A DNA stretch of 62,924 bases from the NCBI GenBank assembly GCA_013287815.1, contig JABDDC010000007.1, forward strand, positions 1-62,924. The letters run 5' to 3'. The notes beneath the pieces were generated by a model. It had not been told where the DNA came from. It ran no database searches and saw nothing but the letters and a program-made list of their open reading frames with translations. The position numbers and the translations under genes are program-made. Source of the DNA: Chlamydiota bacterium. GTDB taxonomy: Bacteria > Chlamydiota > Chlamydiia > Chlamydiales > Parachlamydiaceae. The first letter of the stretch is position 1; every line of letters starts with the position of its first letter. Shown here piece after piece: positions 9,257-17,493 of this stretch.

Positions 9257-9283
9257 TTAGCACTACTTAAATTCGACTGCTAA
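9257..9283 (-). promoter_or_regulatory. CIRCE-like HrcA operator for groESL
   Basis: The sequence TTAGCACTA-N9-GACTGCTAA matches the CIRCE consensus (TTAGCACTC-N9-GAGTGCTAA) at 16 of 18 arm positions with the exact 9-nt spacer. It lies 75 nt upstream of the groES ATG and overlaps the last codons and stop codon of pepF (stop at 9267-9269). HrcA repression of groESL through CIRCE is well established in Chlamydia; its action here is inferred. Confidence 0.85.
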
Positions 9284-11084
9284 GCAAGCTGTCGAGCTGG
9301 CCTACAAGCTGATCAAACTTACGTATAGCCGATTGGACCGGGGCTGGAGATTCCATATCGACTCCGGCCAGCTTGAGAGTTTCAATCGGATAGCGGCTGG
9401 AGCCACTTTTGAGGAAGTTTAAATAAGCTTCCTGTTCCTTATGTCCGCCTGTGCAAACGATTTCAGCTAAATCAATGGCAGCGCTGATCCCCGTTGCGTA
9501 TTGGTAGACGTAGAAGTTGTAGTAGAAATGGGGGATGCGTGCCCATTCGATGTTAATTTCTTCGTCGATGACGACAGAAGGTCCAAAATATTTCTGGTTT
9601 AGTTTGCGGTATTCTTCTTTTAGAAGCTGTGGTGTGAGGGGAGTTCCTTGTTCTACATGCTGATGGATGAGCAGTTCGAATTCCGCAAACATCGTTTGGC
9701 GGAAGAGGGTTCCGCGGAGCCCTTCGACTTTCTGATTAATCAAGAAGATTTTTTCTGTCGGGTTGGTGCATCGTTCGATTAGTAAGCGGTCGAGCAGGTC
9801 CTCATTAAAGGTGGAGGCCACTTCTGCGAGGAAGATGGGGTAATCGCTGTAGTGGTAAGGCTGGTGTTGACGGCTATAATAGCTATGCATGCTGTGACCG
9901 CACTCATGGGCCAGGGTGAATACATCGCGTAAGATGTTTTTGTAATTCATTAATATGTAGGGCAGGCTGTCGAAACAGCCACTGGAGTATCCTCCAGAAC
10001 GCTTACTTTTGTTCTCATAGCGGTCGACCCAGCGCTGGTCCTTCAGTCCTTTGCGCAGAATATTCTGATAGTCCTTCCCTAAAGGAGCAACCGATTCGAT
10101 GACGAGGTCTTCGGCTTCTTTGTAAGGCATCTTAATGTCGATCGATTTGGTTAGTGGAACATAAACATCATAAAGGTGCATTTCATCAAGTTGTAAAATC
10201 CTTTTACGCAATTCCATATAGCGGTGGAGGACGCCTATCTCATCGTTGACAGCCTGGACTAGTGCATGGTAGACAGTTGTGGGGATATTTTTTGGGTAGA
10301 GGGCCTCTTCCAGGCAAGAGGGGTAGTGTCTCGCTTTAGCGTTGAACTGGTGGGTTTGTATCTGTCCGGTCAGCAGCTCGCATAAGGTGTTTTCATAAGA
10401 GAGGTATTTATGGTGGTATTGTTTGAAAGCCCTTTCTCGGAGGGTCCTATCTTGCTCGCGGATATAAAGTCCGAAGGTTGCGTGGGAGAGGGGTTTTTCC
10501 ACACCTTCGCTATCCTCTACTGATCCGAACTGGAAGTCGGCATCGCTGATCGCATTGAAAGTCTTATAGGGGGTTTGCAAGGCTTGTCCGGCCTGCGCTA
10601 CTAATTTCTCGCTTTCGGGTGAAAGGGTATGAGTTTTCATCCTGACTATCTTTTCAAGATAAAAACGATATTCCTTTAGTGAAGGATCAGCCAGGTAGTT
10701 TTCGAGGGTTTCGTTGGAAAGGCTTAATAGTTCTGGCTGCATCCATGCTGTCTCTTGTGCAAAGGTGTGTGCGACGGCCAGGATCTGTTCATACGACTTT
10801 TTATAGGTGGGGCTGGTGATGTCTTCATCATGGCGAAGATGGGCATAGGTATACAGTTTCGTAAGAGTCCTGTCGATCTGAAAGGTTTTTTCCAATGCTT
10901 CTTTAACTTTCTTGACCCCTTTGTCAAAAGTTCCTTGCATAGTCGCGACATCGGGCCAATAAGGAGTTTTTTGTCGGTCTTTGATAAAAGCGTCGAATGC
11001 TTTTTCCCATTCGGCTTGGCTTGGATAAAGGGCTTCAACATTCCATCGGTCTTCGACTGGGACTTCATCACGAGTTTTAACCAT
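9267..11084 (-). CDS. pepF: Oligoendopeptidase F (M3 family)
   Basis: A 605-aa M3-family zinc metallopeptidase, expected to cut short peptides in the cytosol. The zinc-binding motif HECGH is at residues 393-397 (TLAHECGHSMHSYYS), and the third ligand region follows in FLAEVASTFNE. The N-terminal part (DEVPVEDRWNVEALYP) is typical of PepF. Length matches the family. The minus-strand gene lies upstream of groESL, and its 3' end carries the CIRCE-like groES operator. It is divergent from the HPr gene, with 79 nt between the two starts. Confidence 0.95.
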   Translation of the reverse strand: MVKTRDEVPVEDRWNVEALYPSQAEWEKAFDAFIKDRQKTPYWPDVATMQGTFDKGVKKVKEALEKTFQIDRTLTKLYTYAHLRHDEDITSPTYKKSYEQILAVAHTFAQETAWMQPELLSLSNETLENYLADPSLKEYRFYLEKIVRMKTHTLSPESEKLVAQAGQALQTPYKTFNAISDADFQFGSVEDSEGVEKPLSHATFGLYIREQDRTLRERAFKQYHHKYLSYENTLCELLTGQIQTHQFNAKARHYPSCLEEALYPKNIPTTVYHALVQAVNDEIGVLHRYMELRKRILQLDEMHLYDVYVPLTKSIDIKMPYKEAEDLVIESVAPLGKDYQNILRKGLKDQRWVDRYENKSKRSGGYSSGCFDSLPYILMNYKNILRDVFTLAHECGHSMHSYYSRQHQPYHYSDYPIFLAEVASTFNEDLLDRLLIERCTNPTEKIFLINQKVEGLRGTLFRQTMFAEFELLIHQHVEQGTPLTPQLLKEEYRKLNQKYFGPSVVIDEEINIEWARIPHFYYNFYVYQYATGISAAIDLAEIVCTGGHKEQEAYLNFLKSGSSRYPIETLKLAGVDMESPAPVQSAIRKFDQLVGQLDSLLSSRI

Positions 11085-11163
11085 TTTTTCACCAAAATTT
11101 GTTTGCGTAATATTCTTGTATAAGCTATTTCAAAGAAGATAAGAGATAAAGAGAAAAAAAGCG

Positions 11164-11460
11164 ATGACAAAAATACTCCATAATAAAAATGTTGTGAAAG
11201 GGAAGTTCGTCGTGGCCAATGACCGAGGCATGCATACCAGGCCCTGCACCGAGTTGGTGAAGTGCGCTAGTCATTTTAAAGCCAAAGTAGTGCTCAAATA
11301 TCAAATCCATACAGTCAATGCCAAATCATTGCTTGGCGTCCTCATGCTCGCCGCTGCCAAAGGGGCGAAGATCTCCATCGAAGCTGAAGGGGAGGATGCA
11401 GAAAGCGTAGTGAAGAGCATTCTTGAATTGGCGAAGAATAACTTCTACATCAAGTATTGA
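11164..11460 (+). CDS. ptsH: HPr-type phosphocarrier protein
   Basis: A 98-aa HPr-family protein. The active-site histidine is His24 in DRGMHTRPCTEL, and the regulatory-serine position is Ser55 in VNAKSLLGVLMLAA, the form seen in HPr proteins subject to HPr kinase. It has about 8 extra N-terminal residues. Chlamydiae keep a reduced phosphotransfer chain without classical sugar permeases, so the protein is more likely regulatory than a sugar transporter component; this is family knowledge. It stands alone here, divergent from pepF, with no ptsI or ptsN visible nearby. Confidence 0.9.
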   Translation: MTKILHNKNVVKGKFVVANDRGMHTRPCTELVKCASHFKAKVVLKYQIHTVNAKSLLGVLMLAAAKGAKISIEAEGEDAESVVKSILELAKNNFYIKY

Positions 11461-12026
11461 TTGCGATTCTCATGCAGCGTCCAAAGTCACTTTGTTGATA
11501 AGGTATTATTCCTGACGATATTGCCTTCCTTAACACTTTCTACATTGTAGAAACCACAAATATTATCTTTGATATCTAAAATAGGAGTATAAATATAAAT
11601 GTATGTATCATCTACAAGCCTTATGGTGGTATCAGATTGGACTACTATATTTGAATATGGGGCTTTTTTTGAATTTTTCCAATTTTCAGGAAATTCTTTG
11701 AAAAGAAAAAAATCGCACCAATCAAATTGAATGACATCTTTTACGAGTGTTAATAAATCCTCCTTAAACTTCAAGAAGGCAGCCTTAGCAAAAGGGACTT
11801 ACTCAGATGTAGGTCTTAGAGCAGCGCTTGATAAGCTTTTTTGGCCAGTTAGTTTACTAGCTACCACCTTTAGCCTTACATCTTTAGACCTATTTGATCG
11901 TTTTATAAAAAAAATAAGTTAAAGTTAAATATTAATGATCTAGATGGACAATCTGATAACCATTTCGTCCATCTAGTTCATTTCGTCCTTTTCAATGAAC
12001 TTCACGAAGCCTCATTTGTAACTTCT
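11461..12026. other. Gene-poor gap with a possible decayed gene
   Basis: This 566-nt stretch holds no convincing intact gene. A minus-strand frame at 11487-11774 (95 codons from a TTG) and a plus-strand frame at 11731-11922 overlap and cannot both be real. The rest is AT-rich and includes short inverted GGACxAAAT-type words near 11941-11990. It is probably the remains of one decayed gene. Confidence 0.5.
11487..11774 (-). pseudogene. Possible gene remnant, 95 codons
   Basis: The frame starts only at a TTG, has no ATG before residue 1 and meets a stop 9 codons upstream. Its product (FDWCDFFLFKEFPENW, then TTIRLVDDTYIYIYTPILDI) reads like genuine protein sequence with amphipathic strands, but matches no family I know. 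A truncated 3' end of a former gene is the simplest reading, and a short real gene is possible. Confidence 0.3.
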
Positions 12027-12440
12027 TTACTCTTCGACGGGAATGGTCTTATCAAGCACTTCCTGCGTGCAGTAGACGGGAGCGTTGTTCATTAAGGCAA
12101 GGGTGAGACTGTCAGAAGGACGGCAATCTATTTCGATGATATGGCGGATATCGCCCAAGTCCTGCTCAAGGAAAAGGCGCGCGTAGTAGACAGTATCTTG
12201 AACATCATTGATTACCACTTGCTTCACTTTAACATCCAGTCCTTCTAACAATTTATCAACGAGATCGTGAGTCAGCGGCCGGGGCGATTCCATTTCGGCC
12301 AGCAGCATCTGCAAGGTCCGGCCAATGCTGGGATCGGTATAGATAGCAAATTTTTTGTCGGGCGTTCCTAAGATAATGACTGTGTAAGAACGTGTCTGCA
12401 TGATCTTATCGAATGATAATTGGACGAGCGGGGAATTCAT
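12027..12440 (-). CDS. DUF151 bifunctional-nuclease-family protein
   Basis: A 137-aa protein of the DUF151/BFN family (YTVIILGTPDKKFAIYTDPS at the N-terminus, then IEIDCRPSDSLTLALMNNAPVY). The signature CRPSDSLALAL-type helix is conserved. Family members include plant bifunctional nucleases and uncharacterised bacterial proteins; the activity in chlamydiae is unknown. It follows rpiA with a 7-nt gap on the minus strand, so the two form an operon. Adjacent DUF151 and rpiA genes are, to my knowledge, a chlamydial arrangement. Confidence 0.88.
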   Translation of the reverse strand: MNSPLVQLSFDKIMQTRSYTVIILGTPDKKFAIYTDPSIGRTLQMLLAEMESPRPLTHDLVDKLLEGLDVKVKQVVINDVQDTVYYARLFLEQDLGDIRHIIEIDCRPSDSLTLALMNNAPVYCTQEVLDKTIPVEE

Positions 12441-12447
12441 GAGATCC

Positions 12448-13143
12448 TCAGGTTAGAATTTTTACAAAGCCATCTTCATACCCGACAATGACACGTTTTG
12501 CAACATTAAAAAACAAGCCTGTCTCCAAAACACCTGCGATGCTTTTGAGGTCATCTTCTATCTTTTTAGGGTTGGTGATGGGTTGATCGAGGTGTATATC
12601 GACAATATAGTTCTTATTATCAGTTAGATAAATTGATTTATCTCTTTCAAGACGCAAAATGCCGCGGTAACCACGCTCTTTTATTCTTTCGATTGTTGAC
12701 CGATAGCCAAAAGATAAAATTTCTATAGCTAGTGGGAATAATCCGATATTTTTGACCAGTTTTGTCTCATCGACTACGACCACCATTTCTTTGCTTGCCT
12801 GGGCTAGTATTTTTTCTCGGAGAAGGGCGCCGCCGCCACCTTTAATCATATTTTTTTGAAGGTCGATCTCATCGGCTCCATCGACATCGATATCTGTTAT
12901 GGTTAAAGTATCCGGATCAATTAAAGGAATTCTGAGACTTTCAGCCAGGTGCTGTGTCTGGCGCGATGAGGCGATGCCCTTTATTTTTAATCCTTCTTTG
13001 CACTTTTTGGCCAGCTCTTCAATAAAATAGGTGGCAGTCGAGCCGGTGCCCAGCCCGACTACCATTCCATCTTCAATGAGGTCAACAGCAGCTTGTCCAG
13101 CAGCTTTCTTTGCATTCTGAATAGGGAGGAGCTCTTTGTTCAT
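12448..13143 (-). CDS. rpiA: Ribose-5-phosphate isomerase A
   Basis: A 231-aa RpiA, which interconverts ribose 5-phosphate and ribulose 5-phosphate in the pentose phosphate pathway. Motifs include VGLGTGSTATYFIEEL (phosphate loop), DVDGADEID with the catalytic Asp, and KGGGGALLREKI. Length matches the family. First gene of a two-gene minus-strand operon with the DUF151 gene. Confidence 0.97.
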   Translation of the reverse strand: MNKELLPIQNAKKAAGQAAVDLIEDGMVVGLGTGSTATYFIEELAKKCKEGLKIKGIASSRQTQHLAESLRIPLIDPDTLTITDIDVDGADEIDLQKNMIKGGGGALLREKILAQASKEMVVVVDETKLVKNIGLFPLAIEILSFGYRSTIERIKERGYRGILRLERDKSIYLTDNKNYIVDIHLDQPITNPKKIEDDLKSIAGVLETGLFFNVAKRVIVGYEDGFVKILT

Positions 13144-13176
13144 GGAAAGCCTTTAAAAAAAATCCAAATTACTGCT

Positions 13177-13548
13177 CTAGTATTGGCTTCTAGGGGTAGA
13201 AGGTGAAACTTCGAGCTGGTTGTCAACGCTGCGAACACCTTTTGTAGATTTTGTAATTTTTTCTACATCATTTTTTTCTTTGTCGCTGTTCACTGTTCCA
13301 CGTAATGTTGCTACACCGCTAACAATAATGATTTTAATATTTCTTGCATTTGAAGAAAGGGAATCGTCATCCATCAGAGCAGCACGGATTCTTTGTGTTG
13401 TTGCCATATCTTCTGGGTTGGCATTTTGCTGCTCTTGCATTGTTTGATCGTTGCGATCACGGCTGTTGGTGTTTTTATCCATACCATTTTTTTCACATGC
13501 AGTGAGTAATAATGATATAGAAGCTAATGCTAATAATTGCTTTTTCAT
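13177..13548 (-). CDS. BON-domain lipoprotein
   Basis: A 123-aa protein with a lipoprotein signal peptide: MKKQLLALASISLL followed by the lipobox LTAC, Cys18 being the predicted lipidated residue. A Asn/Asp/Gln-rich linker leads to one BON domain (about residues 50-118: TTQRIRAALMDDDSL, IIVSGVATLRGTV, VRSVDNQLEV). BON domains bind phospholipid or envelope surfaces, as in OsmY and DolP. I chose the ATG at 13548 because AGGAG precedes it and it starts the signal peptide; the longer frame to 13614 lacks these. It probably acts at the periplasmic face of a membrane. Divergent from tyrS. Confidence 0.87.
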   Translation of the reverse strand: MKKQLLALASISLLLTACEKNGMDKNTNSRDRNDQTMQEQQNANPEDMATTQRIRAALMDDDSLSSNARNIKIIIVSGVATLRGTVNSDKEKNDVEKITKSTKGVRSVDNQLEVSPSTPRSQY

Positions 13549-13767
13549 AGTTGTTCTCCTAAAAAGTTTAAATACCACTAAATTTGTACTGATCGGCCAC
13601 TCTATTTCGGACAATATAGAATTTTAATATATAATGCCAAGGAAAATATTTATCCGTGTTTGTTCCCGTGCCTGAAAATCTCGCATTTTTCAACGCAAAT
13701 CTTGCTTCTGGCATCCCCTTCGAATCGCAGTTTCCAGGATCATCTGATTTCGGATACGAAAGCTGCA

Positions 13768-13796
13768 TTGACAGAAAAATACCGTTACACAACAAT
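13768..13796 (+). promoter_or_regulatory. Possible tyrS promoter
   Basis: TTGACA, a 17-nt spacer, then AACAAT; predicted start of transcription about 20 nt before the tyrS ATG. The -10 box is weak. Confidence 0.4.
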
Positions 13797-13823
13797 AACC
13801 CATTAATTTAAGGATTCAGGCTT

Positions 13824-15101
13824 ATGCGTAATGTAATAGATGTTTTGCAGGAACGAGGTTTTATAGAAGCAATGACAAGCGAAGAGGTGCGTCAGCTTAC
13901 CGAAAAACCAGTGGTTGTCTATTGTGGATTTGATCCTACTGCCGATAGCCTCCATCTGGGTAATCTTGTTTCTATAATGGGTTTGGCCTGGTTCCAGAAA
14001 TTTGGTCATACCCCTATTGCTATTGTTGGAGGCGCAACCGGTATGATTGGCGATCCTTCAGGCAAAAGTGTTGAAAGACAGCTGCTCGATGAAGCGACGA
14101 TTCAGACCAATTTAAAAGGAATACGTAAAAATCTTGAAACCGTGATCGATTTCCAGAGCAAAGATACAAAAGCGATGATCTTGAATAATTTCGATTGGTT
14201 TAAGACTTTTTCTTATGTCACCTTTTTACGCGATGTAGGAAAATTGTTTCGTCTGGGTCCGATGCTAGCCAAAGAGAGTGTTAAGACTCGTATGAATTCT
14301 GAAGAGGGGATGAGTTATACAGAGTTCAGCTACCAGCTTTTGCAAGGATTTGATTTCCTTCATCTGTTCGAAAATTACTGCGTGACCATTCAACTCGGTG
14401 GCAGCGACCAGTGGGGAAATATTACGGCAGGGACAGACTTGATACGCAAAGTGCATGGCAAAAGCGCCTATGGGATCACTTGGCCTTTGATAACCCGCAG
14501 CGACGGACAAAAGTTTGGCAAATCGGAAAAAGGAGCCGTCTGGCTGTCGCCGGAAAAATTATCGGCCTATGAATTCTATCAATATTTAATCCGGGTGACT
14601 GATGAAGATACCATCAAAATGATGCGTATGCTCACATTCATGGAGATGGATGAAATTCGGCGCTACGAGAAAATGATGAAAGAGCCAAATTACGTTCCAA
14701 ACACCTCGCAGAAGCGCCTTGCGGAAGAAATTACACGTCTGGTCCATGGCGAAGAAGGTTTGAAAACTGCGATTAAAGTGACCGAAGGTGTTGCTCCGGG
14801 CTCTAATGCCAGGCTGGACGCTGAAGTATTGGAAAGTCTTGCTCAGGATATGCCTAGCATAGAACTTGGCTCTAATGATGTGTTGAATAAAAAGCTGATC
14901 GATCTACTTGTGGAGATCGGCTTGCAGCCAAGTAAAGGAGAAGCGAGACGTATAATCCGAAATGGCGGAGTTTATATCAACAATCAGAAAATAGAAGACG
15001 AAAATTGCTCGATTGGTGATAATCATCTGATTTCCAATAGGTTAATTTTAATAGCCGCTGGAAAAAAGAATAAAATGCTGATTCGTATAAAAGGAATTTA
15101 A
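13824..15101 (+). CDS. tyrS: Tyrosyl-tRNA synthetase
   Basis: A 425-aa class I synthetase charging tRNA-Tyr. The HIGH-type motif is HLGN at residues 44-47 (DPTADSLHLGNL) and the KMSKS-type motif is KFGKS at 230-234. The tyrosine-binding block GGSDQWGNI and a C-terminal S4 RNA-binding domain (about 355-420, GEARRIIRNGGVYINNQKI) are present. Length matches bacterial TyrRS. AAGGATT lies before the ATG. Monocistronic, as far as can be seen. Confidence 0.98.
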   Translation: MRNVIDVLQERGFIEAMTSEEVRQLTEKPVVVYCGFDPTADSLHLGNLVSIMGLAWFQKFGHTPIAIVGGATGMIGDPSGKSVERQLLDEATIQTNLKGIRKNLETVIDFQSKDTKAMILNNFDWFKTFSYVTFLRDVGKLFRLGPMLAKESVKTRMNSEEGMSYTEFSYQLLQGFDFLHLFENYCVTIQLGGSDQWGNITAGTDLIRKVHGKSAYGITWPLITRSDGQKFGKSEKGAVWLSPEKLSAYEFYQYLIRVTDEDTIKMMRMLTFMEMDEIRRYEKMMKEPNYVPNTSQKRLAEEITRLVHGEEGLKTAIKVTEGVAPGSNARLDAEVLESLAQDMPSIELGSNDVLNKKLIDLLVEIGLQPSKGEARRIIRNGGVYINNQKIEDENCSIGDNHLISNRLILIAAGKKNKMLIRIKGI

Positions 15102-15111
15102 TAAAATAGTA

Positions 15112-15139
15112 TTGATTTCTTTGCATCTTTTCATATGAT
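15112..15139 (+). promoter_or_regulatory. Promoter upstream of the HU/IHF gene
   Basis: TTGATT, a 16-nt spacer, then TATGAT, close to the sigma-70/sigma-66 consensus. It would give a leader of about 150 nt before the ATG at 15295. Assigned by eye. Confidence 0.45.
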
Positions 15140-15294
15140 GAAGAAGACGATGTTGGAGTATAATTCTTTGATATGAATTTTTAGATAAGCTGATGAATTT
15201 GAAAAAAGTTCAAAAAGGACTTGCTTGAAAATCAAAGAGATATAACAATGTCAAATCAGTCAATCTTAACGACAAAAGGAAGGAGTCCGAGTCT

Positions 15295-15621
15295 ATGATT
15301 AGCAGCGATAAGAAGTGTACAATGACCAAAAAGAAATTGATCAATTCTATCTCTCAAGATAAGGGTATTCACCCGAATGACGTCAGACACGTCATTCAGG
15401 CATTTCTTGATAAAATCACCGATTGCTTATCACAAGGTGAGCGTCTCGAATTTAGAGAATTTGGTGTGTTTGAAGTTGTTGAGCGGAAACAAAAAATCGG
15501 ACGCAATCCTAAAAAAGCGGCGGTGCCCATAGTCATCCCTGCAAGACAGGCCGTCAAATTCACTCCAGGCAAGAGAATGCGCCAGGTGGTCGAAGGTGAG
15601 AGCCTGGTAGAGGTTTCTTAA
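15295..15621 (+). CDS. HU/IHF-family DNA-binding protein
   Basis: A 108-aa protein of the HU/IHF nucleoid-protein family. Helical dimerisation region TKKKLINSISQDKGIHPNDV, the beta-saddle LEFREFGVFEVVERK, then the DNA-minor-groove arm with IGRNPKKAAVPIVIPARQAVKF (the usual GRNP and PARxxxxFxPG signature). A 9-residue N-terminal extension precedes the normal family start, but AAGGAGT is properly placed for the ATG at 15295, so I keep it. Chlamydiae have a single IHF-like protein that bends DNA; I cannot tell HU from IHF by sequence. Confidence 0.93.
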   Translation: MISSDKKCTMTKKKLINSISQDKGIHPNDVRHVIQAFLDKITDCLSQGERLEFREFGVFEVVERKQKIGRNPKKAAVPIVIPARQAVKFTPGKRMRQVVEGESLVEVS

Positions 15622-15760
15622 GTCTAAGTTAGTAAATAAAGATAAATGGTTTAATTCTTATAGGATTGTCGTTGTCTTTTTTTGCAATTCAGCCTGATTA
15701 AATAGATTATTTAGCGACGATTATTTCCCCGCCCCAGGCGGTAATGAAGGCCATATTAAT

Positions 15761-17239
15761 ATGAAAGACCCCATTTTTCTGCAGACCATGCAAACTGCTC
15801 AGAATGGGGAAGCGGACTCTCCCGTGAATTTAGAGAGTGCCATTCATGAGTTCCTTCAAGGTAAGCTGACACAAGAATTATTAGAAGAATTGATTGACGA
15901 CTGTTCGTGGCATGAGACCATGATGTCTCCTGAGAAAACGGTCGGAAACTGGAAGCGACTTTTAGCAATAAACCTCCTACATTATTTATCAGGGGGGGCT
16001 TCGCATAAGCTGTCATCTAAAGTTTATCGGTTTGAAAAGCATCCGTGGAATCAGAGTTCCCAATATTTCCGTGTAATCGTAGCCTTAAACCACCATCTGG
16101 CAAAACTGCCTGTTCCGGAAGTGGCCCCCCATCTTTTGAAAGGGGGAGCAGCCTTGATAGAATTGCAAGAATACTCTCCATGGCTGGCTCTTCCATCCAT
16201 CCCATTCCATCTCGAATTTGGAATATTCCTTTGCGCGCTGGCATTACTGACTCAAAGGGATGACCTCAAAGCAAAAGTCATTCAACTTGCCGAATGGCAG
16301 ATGAGTACACTCGACGCTAATTGCAAACCCTTTCCAGGATTGTTCATTCAAGAAACCGATAATGATTTGCAAGGAAACCTGATCCTCTATTATCTCCTTT
16401 TTAAAGGGACCAGCTGCTTGTCTAAGCAAAAATCTTTTTATGCTTTAGCTCACAAGATCAAAGCTCAGATTCAAAAAGAGAGTCCCATCGATCCAATGTG
16501 GATCTTATTGGAAAAGCTTTTCTGCGGAGAAAAGCAAAACTCAGAAATATTTCTTCCTGAAATCGTCAGTGATTCCAGTACAGCTTTGGTTGGCTATCGC
16601 TCAGCAAAACAACATGCCGTCTGCACACTGCATGGCTGCAAAACCGGACTCGGTACCTTCCGCTATGAGGATATCGAAATCGTCAATTACGGACCGCAGT
16701 ATCTTCCATTAGGCGAATGCAGGGGATTCGGCATTGAAGGAAACAATAATTCCGATCAAGGGGAACGAATTCCCAGCATACAGCCCTTGCCGCAAGGTTT
16801 CATCTTGAAAGGATGTACTAGAATGATCGATCAGCCTGTGGAAAACAGGCCGTTCGCAACCATTTACCGAGGTATTTGGTTCGACATCAAACAAGAATTC
16901 TGGCTGCCTAATCTTTATCTTAATTTGTCTGTCCTTGGACTGGATGGTTGGGATGGAGTCGCTTTTAGCTTCTTTGTTAAAGCCAAAAAATGCAAAGTTG
17001 AAGGAAAAGAACTATTATCAAAATCGTTCGATCGCTATGAAGGGTTCGTTCAGGATATCGTATTGGAAGGGGAGAAAGTCTCCTATTCTCTGAAAACCGA
17101 GTCGCACGCCACACTGCAAATTATCCCTTTAGCTGGGGGCCAAGATTTCTGGGGAGCCGATTTTCTCATTGCTTTCCTTCTCCACCCCGATCAACGCCGC
17201 TACAGCTGGCAGTTTGAAAGGATGAAAGCGGAAGGATGA
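15761..17239 (+). CDS. Conserved hypothetical, 492 aa, heparinase-like fold possible
   Basis: Not confidently recognised. The N-terminal two-thirds is helical, like an alpha/alpha-toroid (for example WLALPSIPFHLEFGIFLCAL and repeated paired helices). The C-terminal part from about residue 280 is strand-rich (VCTLHGCKTGLGTFRYEDIEIVNYGP, then YRGIWFDIKQEFWLP). A helical toroid followed by a beta-sandwich is the plan of heparinase II/III-like and related polysaccharide lyases, but I see no catalytic set that would secure this. There is no signal peptide, so a cytosolic role is likely. A possible 34-codon gene starts 7 nt after its stop. Confidence 0.6.
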   Translation: MKDPIFLQTMQTAQNGEADSPVNLESAIHEFLQGKLTQELLEELIDDCSWHETMMSPEKTVGNWKRLLAINLLHYLSGGASHKLSSKVYRFEKHPWNQSSQYFRVIVALNHHLAKLPVPEVAPHLLKGGAALIELQEYSPWLALPSIPFHLEFGIFLCALALLTQRDDLKAKVIQLAEWQMSTLDANCKPFPGLFIQETDNDLQGNLILYYLLFKGTSCLSKQKSFYALAHKIKAQIQKESPIDPMWILLEKLFCGEKQNSEIFLPEIVSDSSTALVGYRSAKQHAVCTLHGCKTGLGTFRYEDIEIVNYGPQYLPLGECRGFGIEGNNNSDQGERIPSIQPLPQGFILKGCTRMIDQPVENRPFATIYRGIWFDIKQEFWLPNLYLNLSVLGLDGWDGVAFSFFVKAKKCKVEGKELLSKSFDRYEGFVQDIVLEGEKVSYSLKTESHATLQIIPLAGGQDFWGADFLIAFLLHPDQRRYSWQFERMKAEG

Positions 17240-17246
17240 AGGACTC

Positions 17247-17351
17247 GTGAGTAAACAAACAGATCAACAGAAGGAATTATTAGAAAGACTTCAGATGTCT
17301 CATCTAGGCACCGCAGCAGCACTGAAAAATTTGAGCGCACGGTTAACTTAA
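17247..17351 (+). CDS. Possible 34-aa ORF downstream of the 492-aa gene
   Basis: The frame begins at a GTG with AAGGA upstream, only 7 nt after the preceding stop, and encodes an amphipathic helix (SKQTDQQKELLERLQMSHLG and onward, ending SARLT). Spacing and RBS suggest translational coupling. No family is recognised and it could be chance. Confidence 0.35.
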   Translation: MSKQTDQQKELLERLQMSHLGTAAALKNLSARLT

Positions 17352-17387
17352 GTTAAGTCTAACAAATTATAAACACATTATTAACAT

Positions 17388-17435
17388 ATAATTAGATTTG
17401 ACATAATAATTAGATTTGACATAATAATTAAATTT
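17388..17435. repeat. 18-bp tandem repeat (about 2.5 units)
   Basis: The word ATTAGATTTGAC recurs at 17391 and 17409, with a diverged third unit at 17427 (ATTAAATTTAAA), all 18 bp apart. The repeat duplicates a TTGACA hexamer in the promoter of the next gene. Confidence 0.75.
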
Positions 17436-17445
17436 AAAGTATAAT
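17398..17445 (+). promoter_or_regulatory. Strong promoter with duplicated -35
   Basis: TTGACA at 17416-17421, an 18-nt spacer and a consensus TATAAT at 17440-17445. An additional TTGACA at 17398-17403 arises from the 18-bp tandem repeat. Predicted start of transcription lies about 40 nt before the ATG at 17494. This is the best sigma-70-type match noticed in the window. Confidence 0.75.
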
Positions 17446-17493
17446 TTGGATATGTAGGTATTAATTTCATATCCTTGTTTTTTGGAGGTCATT

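Noticed and set aside
11731-11922. 63-codon plus-strand frame as a gene
   Set aside because: Overlaps the opposite-strand remnant, and no RBS or family was found; listed only as part of a decayed region.
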